Assembly: GCA_007692665.1 (NCBI GenBank)
Contig: REBP01000130.1
Span: forward strand, 1 to 36,919
Direction: 5' to 3'
Length of the DNA stretch: 36,919 bases
From: Gemmatimonadales bacterium
Lineage (GTDB): Bacteria > Gemmatimonadota > Gemmatimonadetes > Longimicrobiales > Gaopeijiaceae
Shown here: positions 19,575 to 26,960 of the stretch, piece by piece
How positions within the stretch are numbered: position 1 is the first letter of the stretch
Layout of the letters: each line of letters begins with the position of its first letter
Notes under the pieces: generated by a model
The model's database searches: none
What the model was told of the DNA's origin: nothing
What the model saw: the letters and a program-made list of their open reading frames with translations, nothing else
Position numbers and translations under genes: made by a program

Positions 19575-20443
19575 TGACTGATTCCAACGCCGACCGCGCC
19601 GCCGAGGTCCACCCTGCCACCGACGCCCACCGCGCCGCCGAGGTCCCCGCCGCAGTCGAATTCATGCGCAGCCGGCTCCCCTGGACCCCGGAAGTCTTCG
19701 GGGTTCTCGGGTCCGGCCTGGGGTTCCTGGCTGACGCGCTGGAGGACCCGGTCTCGGTGCCCTTCGCCGAGATCCCCGGGTTCCCGGCGGCCGCGGTGGC
19801 CGGGCACCAGGGGCGGATGGTCGCCGGAGTCCTCGAAGGCCGAAAGGTGCTGCTCCAGGCGGGGCGGTTCCATGTCTACGAGGGTCACCCGCTGCCGGTG
19901 GTCGTGGCCCCGGTGCGAATCGCCGCGGCGCTGGGCGCTCCCATCTTCCTGGTCACGAACGCCGCGGGTGGCATCAACCCGGACTTCGGGCCCGGTACGC
20001 TCATGCTCATCCAGGATCACCTGAACCTGATGGGCCGAAACCCCCTGATCGGCCCCCCGTCCGAGGGGGAGCCACGCTTTCCGGACATGAGTGCCGCCTA
20101 TGATCCGGGGTTGCGCGGGCTGGCGCGGGCGACGGCAAGAGACCTCGGGATCGCGCTCGCGGAGGGCGTCTATGCGGCCGTGACCGGGCCATCCTACGAG
20201 ACGCCGGCAGAGGTGCGCATGATCGGGCTCCTGGGCGGCGATGCGGTGGGGATGTCCACGGTGCCGGAGGTGATCACCGCGCGGGTGGTGGGGATGCGCG
20301 TCCTCGGGATCTCGCTGATCACGAATCCCGGCGCCGGAATTTCCCCTGCGCCGCTGGACCACGCCGAAGTCCTCGAGGCCGGTCGGGAGGCCGCGCCGAG
20401 GTTCGAGCAGTTGATCCGGGGCGTGCTGTCGCGGCTGGTCTGA
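19574..20443 (+). CDS. Purine nucleoside phosphorylase, trimeric type
   Basis: The enzyme cleaves purine nucleosides with phosphate to free base and ribose-1-phosphate. The product has 289 residues from the ATG overlapping the transporter stop. The first ~22 residues (Ala/His/Glu-rich) precede the fold. Motifs are VLGSGLG (44-50), GHQG (77-80), GRFHVYEGH (97-105), TNAAGGIN (128-135), GPSYETPAEVRM (205-216) and VGMSTVPEV (225-233). Glu209 and Asn251 occupy the positions that select 6-oxopurines (guanosine and inosine) in trimeric PNPs. Methylthioadenosine phosphorylase, a related family, is less likely because of the GPSYETPAE signature. Confidence 0.93.
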   Translation: MTDSNADRAAEVHPATDAHRAAEVPAAVEFMRSRLPWTPEVFGVLGSGLGFLADALEDPVSVPFAEIPGFPAAAVAGHQGRMVAGVLEGRKVLLQAGRFHVYEGHPLPVVVAPVRIAAALGAPIFLVTNAAGGINPDFGPGTLMLIQDHLNLMGRNPLIGPPSEGEPRFPDMSAAYDPGLRGLARATARDLGIALAEGVYAAVTGPSYETPAEVRMIGLLGGDAVGMSTVPEVITARVVGMRVLGISLITNPGAGISPAPLDHAEVLEAGREAAPRFEQLIRGVLSRLV

Positions 20444-20552
20444 CGAAGCGGGCGGGAGGCTGAGCACGCTGGGGCCGGAGGCTGCGCCCGCCGGTCGGAG
20501 GGCGAGCCTCGGGGCTGCCTCCATTGACCAGAGGGTGAGTTCACGGCCGCGG

Positions 20553-20568
20553 CGTTTCATGTGAAACG
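20553..20568. promoter_or_regulatory. parS-like palindrome, site 1
   Basis: The top strand reads CGTTTCATGTGAAACG; its complement is CGTTTCACATGAAACG. That differs from the widely conserved ParB-binding parS (TGTTTCACGTGAAACA) at 3 of 16 positions, the two outer bases and one central base. It lies 110 bp after the PNP stop and is identical in reverse complement to the second site at 22103-22118. ParB binding is an inference. Confidence 0.5.
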
Positions 20569-20911
20569 TGCGGCATTCCCGGTGGGGGCGGAGTACGGCG
20601 GAGCCCCGATGCTTACCGGCTGCCACCGGCGTGCTGCCCGGTGGCTGACCGCTGGCCGACCCCCAGCTCCCACCCGGGCTTCCGGTCTCGCTCCCTCCCT
20701 GCCTGCCCAGAATCGCATGCCGCAGTCCGCTTCCCCTCTTGACAGCTTTCTGGCTGGCGCGGATTCGAAGTCCCGGACCGATGCCGGGAAGGCGGCGTGG
20801 GGGCCCTGGGCGGGGCAGCACGGCGCGATCCCCGCGCGGTCCGATTCGAGGCGACCCCGACCCCCCGGCCGGGCCGTCCTGGGCCCCTTTCCGGGCGCTC
20901 CAGAACCCATG

Positions 20912-20945
20912 GTTATATTTCATAACACGAAGTATGACTTGTCGT
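20912..20945 (+). promoter_or_regulatory. A/T-rich promoter-like island before the HNH gene
   Basis: GTTAT-ATTTC-ATAAC (20912-20926) is an inverted repeat inside an A/T-rich segment that contains possible -10 elements (TATATT, TATGACT). It begins about 65 bp before the HNH start. Such low GC is exceptional in this window. A promoter/operator role is inferred. Confidence 0.4.
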
Positions 20946-20978
20946 TGAGACACTGGCTCGGGACACGGGGAGGGGGCG

Positions 20979-22595
20979 ATGCGGAGCGAAGAGGGGAGCG
21001 AAGAGGGAAGCGTGCCGGGAGACGACCGGATCGGCCGCCGCCGGATGGCGGTCCGGAACACGGACGAGGGCAAGGCGGCGTTTCATGGCTGGGGCGGGGC
21101 AGGGTCGCAGGGCGAGGGCCACGGCCAGGGCCAGGGCCAGGGCCAGTGTGCGACCCCGGTGCCGGACCCGTTCAGCGACCCGGATCCGCTGCGGGAACTG
21201 GAGGAGCAGATCCTCCAGCTGTCCTTCCACCTCGAGGCCGCGGGGCAGCGGCGGCTGGCGATGATCGCGGAGTTCGATCGGCGGCGGGGGTGGGAGCTCG
21301 GGGGCCACCGGTCGGCGGCGCACTGGCTGGCGGCGCGGGCGCAGCTGGACCTGTTCACGGCGCGGGAGATGGTGCGAACGGCGCGGGCGCTGGAGGATCT
21401 GCCGTTGACGACGGCGGCCATGGCGCTGGGTCGGGTGACGTTCTCGCAGGCGCGGGCGCTGACCCGGGTGGCGACGCCGGACTCGGAGGACGAGCTGCTG
21501 GAGCTGAGCTACGGGAAGACAGTGGCGGCAGTGGAGCGGCTGGTGCGGGGCTGGCGGATGCGGACCCCGGAGGACGAGGTGGCCCGGGAGCAGGCGCGGC
21601 ACGAGGCGCGGCGGCTCGCGGTGCGCCCGCGGCTGGACGGAAACTGCGAGGTGCGCGGGGTGCTGACGCCGGAGCAGGGGGCGCTGCTGATGCGTGCCAT
21701 CGACTGGGCGAGTGACCTGCTCTACCGGGGCGGGGACACGGGTCCCGCCACCCGGGCGGCGAAGGAGATGACCGAAGCGCTCCTGCGCCAGGCCCCGGCG
21801 ACGGAGACGGCGGCCGCGGCAGGGCGGCGGCGGGCCGATGCGCTGACGCTCCTGGCAGAGGTGGCCATGGAGGCGGCCGGGTCCCCGACCGCGGCCGTCG
21901 ACGCCACTTCGTGCGGCTGCGGCTGCGCGGATCCCTCGAACGCCGAGCCTGCCGGGAGCGCTTCCGACCCGCGGCCTGGCCGCCCCCTCCCCATCTCCGG
22001 GACCAGTGCGGCGCGCTACCAGGTGGTGCTGCACGTGGACCTGGAAACGCTCCAGCGGGGCGGCGACCCCCTGGGGCGATCGGAGCTGGCGGACGGGATC
22101 CGCGTTTCACATGAAACGTCCCGGCGGGTGGCGTGTGACGCGGGGCTCGTGCCCCTGGTGAAGAAGCTGCTTCCCGACGGGCGGACACGGATCCTGGAGA
22201 TCGGCCGGCTGCGCCGACCCGTGAGCCCGCCTCTCCGGCGGGCCCTCGAGGCGCGGGACGGCGGCTGCCGCTTCCCGGGCTGCGGGTGCCGCTACACCGA
22301 GGCGCACCACATCGTGCACTGGGCGGACGGCGGCGAGACGAACCTGGCCAACTGCATCCTGCTCTGCCGGCACCATCACCGGCTCCTGCACGAGGGAAGA
22401 TGGAGCATGACCCTGAGGGGCGAGGGACAGCCCGTCTTCCACGATCCCCGCGGCGGCACCCACTACGACGGGCGCTGGTCCCCGCCCCGGATACCGCCCG
22501 CCGTCGTGGCCGAGCTGGTGCGCGGGAACATGCGCGGCAGTGTGCTGGGGGCGGTCACCGGACCCGACGACCACCGGATGGACGCGGCAGGGTAG
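20979..22595 (+). CDS. DUF222 / HNH endonuclease domain protein (13E12 repeat family type)
   Basis: The product has 538 residues, with an AGG-rich ribosome-binding site just before the ATG. An N-terminal charged region (EEGSEEGS) and a Gly/Gln repeat (about 44-56, from GGCCAG hexamers) lead into a DUF222-like helical domain (about 70-330). A C-terminal HNH nuclease domain follows: Cys430 and Cys435 (CRFPGC), EAHHIVHW (His443, His444, His447), then Cys459, Cys463, the RHHHR cluster (464-468) and His471 give a zinc-stabilised beta-beta-alpha-metal fold. Such genes are common as multicopy elements in Actinobacteria and some GC-rich phyla; their role is unsettled (mobile DNA, repair or domesticated nuclease). 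Codons 375-380 form a parS-like palindrome. No terminal inverted repeats or target duplication were found. Confidence 0.85.
   Translation: MRSEEGSEEGSVPGDDRIGRRRMAVRNTDEGKAAFHGWGGAGSQGEGHGQGQGQGQCATPVPDPFSDPDPLRELEEQILQLSFHLEAAGQRRLAMIAEFDRRRGWELGGHRSAAHWLAARAQLDLFTAREMVRTARALEDLPLTTAAMALGRVTFSQARALTRVATPDSEDELLELSYGKTVAAVERLVRGWRMRTPEDEVAREQARHEARRLAVRPRLDGNCEVRGVLTPEQGALLMRAIDWASDLLYRGGDTGPATRAAKEMTEALLRQAPATETAAAAGRRRADALTLLAEVAMEAAGSPTAAVDATSCGCGCADPSNAEPAGSASDPRPGRPLPISGTSAARYQVVLHVDLETLQRGGDPLGRSELADGIRVSHETSRRVACDAGLVPLVKKLLPDGRTRILEIGRLRRPVSPPLRRALEARDGGCRFPGCGCRYTEAHHIVHWADGGETNLANCILLCRHHHRLLHEGRWSMTLRGEGQPVFHDPRGGTHYDGRWSPPRIPPAVVAELVRGNMRGSVLGAVTGPDDHRMDAAG
22103..22118. promoter_or_regulatory. 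parS-like palindrome, site 2, inside the HNH gene
   Basis: CGTTTCACATGAAACG matches the parS consensus at 13 of 16 positions and is the exact reverse complement of site 1. It is read as R-V-S-H-E-T, where V, S and E use GTT, TCA and GAA although third positions in this gene are overwhelmingly G or C. Confidence 0.5.
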
Positions 22596-22657
22596 GGGGG
22601 CAGCGCGGGGCAGCCTGGGGGTGGCGCGGACCGGAGCCGGGCGGCAGGCGTCCCGTT

Positions 22658-24016
22658 TCAGGCTCGCGTGAGCAGGCGCCTGCGGACCGCCCGGATCGTC
22701 CTTTCCACCTCCGCCACCCATGCCTCCGGGAAGAGGTCCGGGTTGGCCAGCCACGTTTCGAGGGCTTCCACTGCGGCAGGGAGCCCGTCGGCTTCGTCGG
22801 CCAACGCCGCCGCAAGCAACCGTCCTGCGCCCGGCAGTCGTCTGGTGACCTCCGCAGGCACCCTGGCCCGGAAGCGTCGCTCGACGCCCTCGATCTCCCG
22901 ATCCGAAAGAACCGCCAGTCGCCTGCCCTCGAGCAGGTCCGCTGCCCGGAGCAGAAGGTCCCAAGCGTCTTCACCGCCCTCGACTACGGAGAGCTCTTCG
23001 TGAAGGACCCTCAGATGCTCCTCCATCAGCATTCGCGGCATGCCGCGGTGAGAAAGAAGATCCGCCAGCCAGAGGATCTGCTCGAGAGCGCGCTCCCGGG
23101 GAAGGGAAGCCAGCGTGACGAGCCAGGCGCTGTCACTTCGGGTGAAGGCCCGCCCCCGTTCTCCGTAGCGGGCCTCGTAGTAGGGCCATGCCGCCCAGCT
23201 CCGCTCGCCTGCCCGCAGCGCGGCATCCAGGACCTCCGCCTCCCGGGGAACGGGATGCACTCCGGCGAGGGGATTCAGCTCCCGCACCACCAGCCCCTCC
23301 CGATCCCGCTCGGGGACATCCTGCAGCGGGTGGAGTGCACGCGCCACCGACGCGAGGTGCCCGAAGGTATCCCGGGCGACCCCGGTGATTTCTTCTTCCA
23401 GCGCCGGATCTCCCTCGGCCGCTTCCAGTTCCTGCAGCACGCCCTGCCAGGCCACGGTCCCCCTGGACGCCAGGGCAGCCAGCCAGGACGCCCCTCCCGC
23501 CCTCCCGCCGGACGCCGCCCTCACCCGCGACCGGGATCCCCCCACCGACCCGGGGGCATCCCCGGTGCTGTCCGTCAACAGGTCCACAGCCCGGGGATGG
23601 AGGATCCTTGCCCCGAGGCCCGCGCCCTCGAGCACATAGGCGGCACCCAGCAAAGCGCGGGAGTCCCGATGCGCCAGTACCCGCAGATGGTGGGCAAGGA
23701 GCTGCGCACGGACCCTGGCCACCGGCGCATGCCCACCGGCACCTGGCAAGGGCAGACGCTCGCCCAGGAAGGCCAGGTCTTCGTCGAGAGCCGGGAGCGG
23801 GAAGGGGACGGGGGCCGGGCGGAGGGTTTCGAGTGCGCGGTAGATGATGCGCATCGCCTCCAGATGACCGGCATAGCTACGCAGATCCGCCGCAGCTTCC
23901 TCCTTCTCCGGAGCCGTGCCGCCCGCCAGGGCCACGAAGAAGGGGGTCGCCTCCAGCTGTCGGTGCAACGGATCCGTTGCCGCCCGAAGACGCTGACGGA
24001 AGCTCAGGGATTCCAT
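22658..24016 (-). CDS. Heme-oxygenase-like protein fused to an uncharacterised C-terminal domain
   Basis: The product has 452 residues from ATG 24016 (MESLSFRQRLRAAT). Residues about 4-195 resemble the small bacterial heme oxygenases that open heme to biliverdin. LRAATDPLHRQLE has His18 in the place of the proximal heme ligand, and there is YAGHLEAMRIIYRALE, LPALDEDLAFLGERLP and LLGAAYVLEGAGLGARIL. An Ala/Gly/Arg linker (about 200-235) follows, then a helical half that continues the HO-like tail and carries WPYYEARYGERGRAFTRSDSAW, LADLLSHRGMPRMLMEEHL and a Leu-rich end; I do not recognise this domain. Whether heme is degraded is uncertain, since the distal GxxxG helix is not clear. No phytochrome gene is adjacent. 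The gene is divergent from the creatininase-family gene. Confidence 0.65.
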   Translation of the reverse strand: MESLSFRQRLRAATDPLHRQLEATPFFVALAGGTAPEKEEAAADLRSYAGHLEAMRIIYRALETLRPAPVPFPLPALDEDLAFLGERLPLPGAGGHAPVARVRAQLLAHHLRVLAHRDSRALLGAAYVLEGAGLGARILHPRAVDLLTDSTGDAPGSVGGSRSRVRAASGGRAGGASWLAALASRGTVAWQGVLQELEAAEGDPALEEEITGVARDTFGHLASVARALHPLQDVPERDREGLVVRELNPLAGVHPVPREAEVLDAALRAGERSWAAWPYYEARYGERGRAFTRSDSAWLVTLASLPRERALEQILWLADLLSHRGMPRMLMEEHLRVLHEELSVVEGGEDAWDLLLRAADLLEGRRLAVLSDREIEGVERRFRARVPAEVTRRLPGAGRLLAAALADEADGLPAAVEALETWLANPDLFPEAWVAEVERTIRAVRRRLLTRA

Positions 24017-24147
24017 GCCCTGTAGTTGACCCGTCGGCACCGCGGGCGTCAAGTGGCCGGCCGGGGCCGACCCGGCCCTTCCGGGCTGCCGGGGGATTTG
24101 CGGGGGCTCGGCGGGGGGGGGGTGGTGACACCCCCACTGGACCCGCT

Positions 24148-24169
24148 CCCCCGAACTCGGCGATACTTG
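24148..24169 (+). promoter_or_regulatory. Candidate promoter element for the creatininase-family gene
   Basis: A block beginning CCCCGAACTCGG and continuing into GATACTTG lies about 65 bp before the start codon. It resembles the block before the PP2C gene (25767-25789). The shared pattern is CCCGA[A/G]C[T/C]CGGC, then TAC and TTG. Proposed as a -10 region by recurrence and position only. Confidence 0.3.
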
Positions 24170-24233
24170 AGGAGAGAACCGTCGACTTCCGCATCCCGGA
24201 ATCCACGAACCCGACCCCGAGGGAGACACCACC

Positions 24234-25052
24234 GTGTCGAATGCAGCCAACGGAATTACCTCCATCTTCCTCGAGGACCTCACATGGACCGAGGTGGAAC
24301 TCGCCCTCACCCGCGGCATGACCGGGATCGTGGTGCCGCTCGGTGCCGTCGAGCAGCATGGTCCGCACCTCCCCCTCAGTTCCGACGCCGACCGATCCAT
24401 CGCCCTGGCGCTCCGCGTTGCGCACAAGCTTGGTGATTCGCTGGTGGCCCCCGCCCTCCGCGTGGGCTGTTCCGAGTTCCATATGGCCTACGCAGGCACG
24501 GTTTCCCTGCGCCCCGAAACGCTTGAAGCCGTATGCACGGACTACGCCGTGAGCCTGGCCCGACACGGGTTCACGGACATCCTCTTCCTCTCGGCTCATG
24601 GAGGCAACTTCAAGCCCCTCCGGGAGATGCTGCCGAGGATCCAGGAATCCGTGGCCGCGGTGAACCCCGAATGCCGAATTGACGCCTACACCGACCTGAT
24701 CGAGGTCATCTCCGTCGCACGCTGGGTTGTCGAGGAGGAGACCGGTCTGGGAAGCCGGGTGGGCGGCCACGCCGACATCGCCGAGTCCTCGGAGATGCTC
24801 TACCTCCGCCCCGAGTTCGTGAGGACCGAGCTGGCCGAGGAAGGCACGCTCGCCGACTACGACGAGGCCGAGTTCGAAGGCATCATCGAGAAGGGATTCC
24901 GCTCCGTCACGGCCAACGGGATTCTGGGGGACGCACGAGGCATGCAGGCGGACCTCGGCGAGAAGCTGCTGGATGCCACGGCGAGGGTCATGGCCCGTGG
25001 GTTCATCGAGGAGGATGCGGAGGAGCGGGAGACGTCGGAGAGTCAGGGATAG
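24234..25052 (+). CDS. Creatininase-family metallohydrolase
   Basis: The product has 272 residues from GTG 24234, with GGGAG 8 nt upstream. The family folds around a binuclear metal site and includes creatininase, MftE and riboflavin-pathway amidohydrolases. Visible ligands are Glu40 and His42 in GAVEQHGPHLPL, Asp51 in SDADRS, His122 in LSAHGGN and Glu184 in GGHADIAESSEML. SAHGGN rather than NGHYEN makes it closer to the MftE/ArfB-like branch than to true creatininase. No mycofactocin genes are present, so the substrate is unknown. The C-terminus is acidic. The gene has a candidate promoter upstream and precedes the MntP-like gene by 97 bp. Confidence 0.85.
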   Translation: MSNAANGITSIFLEDLTWTEVELALTRGMTGIVVPLGAVEQHGPHLPLSSDADRSIALALRVAHKLGDSLVAPALRVGCSEFHMAYAGTVSLRPETLEAVCTDYAVSLARHGFTDILFLSAHGGNFKPLREMLPRIQESVAAVNPECRIDAYTDLIEVISVARWVVEEETGLGSRVGGHADIAESSEMLYLRPEFVRTELAEEGTLADYDEAEFEGIIEKGFRSVTANGILGDARGMQADLGEKLLDATARVMARGFIEEDAEERETSESQG

Positions 25053-25149
25053 GGAGGCGGCCGTTCGTGGTTTCGCGGCATGACCCCTCCGAATCCAGTG
25101 GGCCGCCCCCCCGCGTCGTGAGGGGCGCCGATCCGCCGGGCGTGTCCAG

Positions 25150-25713
25150 GTGATCGGACTTTTCGAACTCTACCTGGTCGCGGTGGCCATCAGCCTCGAC
25201 ACCTTCGCGGCGGCCATTGCCCTGGGCACCCGAACGCCTCCCCGAAGCTGGCTTCGAGTCGCCGTGGTGTTCGCCGTTTCCGGGGGGATCTTTCCGCTCC
25301 TGGGCATGGGTCTCGGTCTCCTGGCTTCCGGCATGCTGGCGCAGGTGGCCGGGGGCCTCGGGGTCCTCGTCATCGCGGGGCTGGGAGTCTGGTTCCTCCA
25401 CGGAGCCATTCGCCCGGCGACCCGGGAGGTATCCGACGCCGGAACGCTACCCTGGGGCGGGCTCGTGCTCCTCTCCGTCGGACTCAGCTCCGACAATCTC
25501 ATCGTGGGGCTCGGTCTGGGGCTCCACGGCGGGACAACGGTGCTGCTGGGCGCCCTGACCATGGCCTCCGTCTTCGGAGCCACCCTCACGGGACTCTGGC
25601 TGGGCCGCACGAAGAAGACGCGGTTCGGTGTCGCCGCGGAGGCACTGGCCGGCGTGCTGCTGCTGGCGCTGGCCGTCTTCCTCTTCCACGGGTGGTTGAA
25701 GAATGCCACGTAG
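25150..25713 (+). CDS. mntP: MntP-like manganese efflux pump
   Basis: The product has 187 residues, the family size, with about six membrane segments in two homologous halves. Each half has an acidic residue in the membrane: Asp17 in ISLDTFAAAIALG and the Asp in VGLSSDNLIVGLGLG, as in MntP, which exports Mn2+. The second motif has SSDN rather than the usual GTSLDA, so the exact substrate is less certain. The GTG at 25150 is chosen because it starts at the first helix; no clear ribosome-binding site is visible. No yybP-ykoY riboswitch, common for this family, was recognised in the 97-bp leader. Confidence 0.7.
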   Translation: MIGLFELYLVAVAISLDTFAAAIALGTRTPPRSWLRVAVVFAVSGGIFPLLGMGLGLLASGMLAQVAGGLGVLVIAGLGVWFLHGAIRPATREVSDAGTLPWGGLVLLSVGLSSDNLIVGLGLGLHGGTTVLLGALTMASVFGATLTGLWLGRTKKTRFGVAAEALAGVLLLALAVFLFHGWLKNAT

Positions 25714-25766
25714 GCGCAAGGGTCCCCGGGGCTCGGCGAGGGGGGGCACCGGATCTTGTGGCGCCG

Positions 25767-25789
25767 TCCCGAGCCCGGCACTACCTTGG
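25767..25789 (+). promoter_or_regulatory. Candidate promoter element for the PP2C gene
   Basis: A block starting TCCCGAGCCCGG and continuing into ACTACCTTGG lies about 75 bp before the ATG and matches the block upstream of the creatininase-family gene. It is inferred to be a promoter core from recurrence at similar distances. Confidence 0.3.
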
Positions 25790-25862
25790 GGGGGTCAGCA
25801 GCCAGGATCGCGCCTCGCGTTTCCCCGGGGCCCTCGATCACGAGTTCACGAGACGGGACCGC

Positions 25863-26828
25863 ATGGTGGAGAACATGCAGCGGGATCGGCAGGACGATCC
25901 CCGCAACTCGGTGTGGGTCCGGTTCGGAGCGCTCACGGAGGTCGGACGAACACGCAAGGAAAACCAGGATGCATTCATGGTTTCCGAGCTGGTGGCCCGG
26001 GGTGACGCGGTCGGGTTGTTCCTGGTATCTCCCACACCCGTCGTTCCCGATCCCTTCCAGGGTCCCCACGGATCCCCGGGTTCACAGGGGGACAGGGACC
26101 CTGTGTTCCGACTCGGCACCCGGGGGGCTCTGCTGGCCGTGGCCGACGGCATGGGAGGTCCGGCCGGTGGCGCGCGTGCAAGCGGCCTTGCCCTGGCTGC
26201 TGTAAGCCGGTCCATCGAAAGGTCGTGGCAGCCCGGATCCCGGGCGGAGCCGGAAGCGTTCGGGGCCGCGCTGCTGAATGCCGTCGCTGAAGCCAATCGG
26301 AAGATCCACGAGGAATCCCGGGCGGAACCCGCGCTGCGGGGCATGGGAACCACCCTGACGCTGGCAGGCATCCTTTCCGGCACCCTTCACATCGTCCAGG
26401 TCGGGGACTCCCGCGGGTACATCTATCGGGGAGGAAGCCTCGTGCAGGTCACCCGGGACCAGTCGATGGTCCAGGAACTCATCGATGCGGGAGTGATCAC
26501 GGAGGAGGAAGCTCGGGTGAGCCCCCAGCGCAACGTGATCCTGAAGGCCCTCGGTACCGAACCGCAGGTGGAGTCGGTGATCACATCCGTCGAACTGGGC
26601 CGGGGTGACCTCGTCCTCCTCTGCTCCGACGGGCTGGCCGGGGTGCTCACGTCGGCGGAAATCACGGCCATCCTGAACGCGCCCGGGTCCCTCACCCGGC
26701 GATGCAGGGCGCTCGTCGATGCTGCGAACGATGCCGGAGGCCCCGACAACATTACCGCGGTCCTCGCGGAAGTCGACGGTGAGCCGTTGCCGGTGGAGGT
26801 GGGTGCGGGGGCGCCGCCCTCTGAGTGA
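25863..26828 (+). CDS. PP2C-type (PPM) serine/threonine protein phosphatase
   Basis: The product has 321 residues from ATG 25863. The metal-dependent phosphatase motifs are complete: RKENQDAF with Asp36, AVADGMGG with Asp95, GMGTTLT (160-166), VGDSRGYIYR (180-189), VTRDQSMVQ, LLCSDGL with Asp256 and GGPDNITAV with Asp295. It should remove phosphate from Ser/Thr residues in the cytoplasm, usually opposing Hanks-type kinases, none of which lies nearby. A Pro/Gly-rich insertion (about 56-85) sits between the first two motifs. The frame is open upstream of 25863, but that part is not conserved and covers the putative promoter. Confidence 0.92.
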   Translation: MVENMQRDRQDDPRNSVWVRFGALTEVGRTRKENQDAFMVSELVARGDAVGLFLVSPTPVVPDPFQGPHGSPGSQGDRDPVFRLGTRGALLAVADGMGGPAGGARASGLALAAVSRSIERSWQPGSRAEPEAFGAALLNAVAEANRKIHEESRAEPALRGMGTTLTLAGILSGTLHIVQVGDSRGYIYRGGSLVQVTRDQSMVQELIDAGVITEEEARVSPQRNVILKALGTEPQVESVITSVELGRGDLVLLCSDGLAGVLTSAEITAILNAPGSLTRRCRALVDAANDAGGPDNITAVLAEVDGEPLPVEVGAGAPPSE

Positions 26829-26960
26829 GGGGAGGGGTCGGCTCGTGTCGGCTCGTGACGGCCCGGCCCGAGGGGGCTGGATCGAGGGCGTCGGGGGAAG
26901 CGGGCGACCGTTGTGCGCACACCACCAGGCGGTTCCGAGCTTCGAAGCCGCAGGCCGCCC

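Larger units (their letters stand above)
20444..20978. other. Gene-poor region upstream of the HNH endonuclease gene
   Basis: This 535-bp stretch contains no supported gene. It holds a parS-like 16-mer (20553-20568) and an A/T-rich island with a small inverted repeat (20912-20945), which stands out against the GC-rich surroundings and is the likely promoter zone for the HNH gene. Confidence 0.6.

Noticed and set aside
20444-22657. DUF222/HNH gene as part of an insertion sequence or intron
   Set aside because: No transposase, no terminal inverted repeats, no target duplication and no interrupted gene were seen; the two parS-like sites do not bound the gene.
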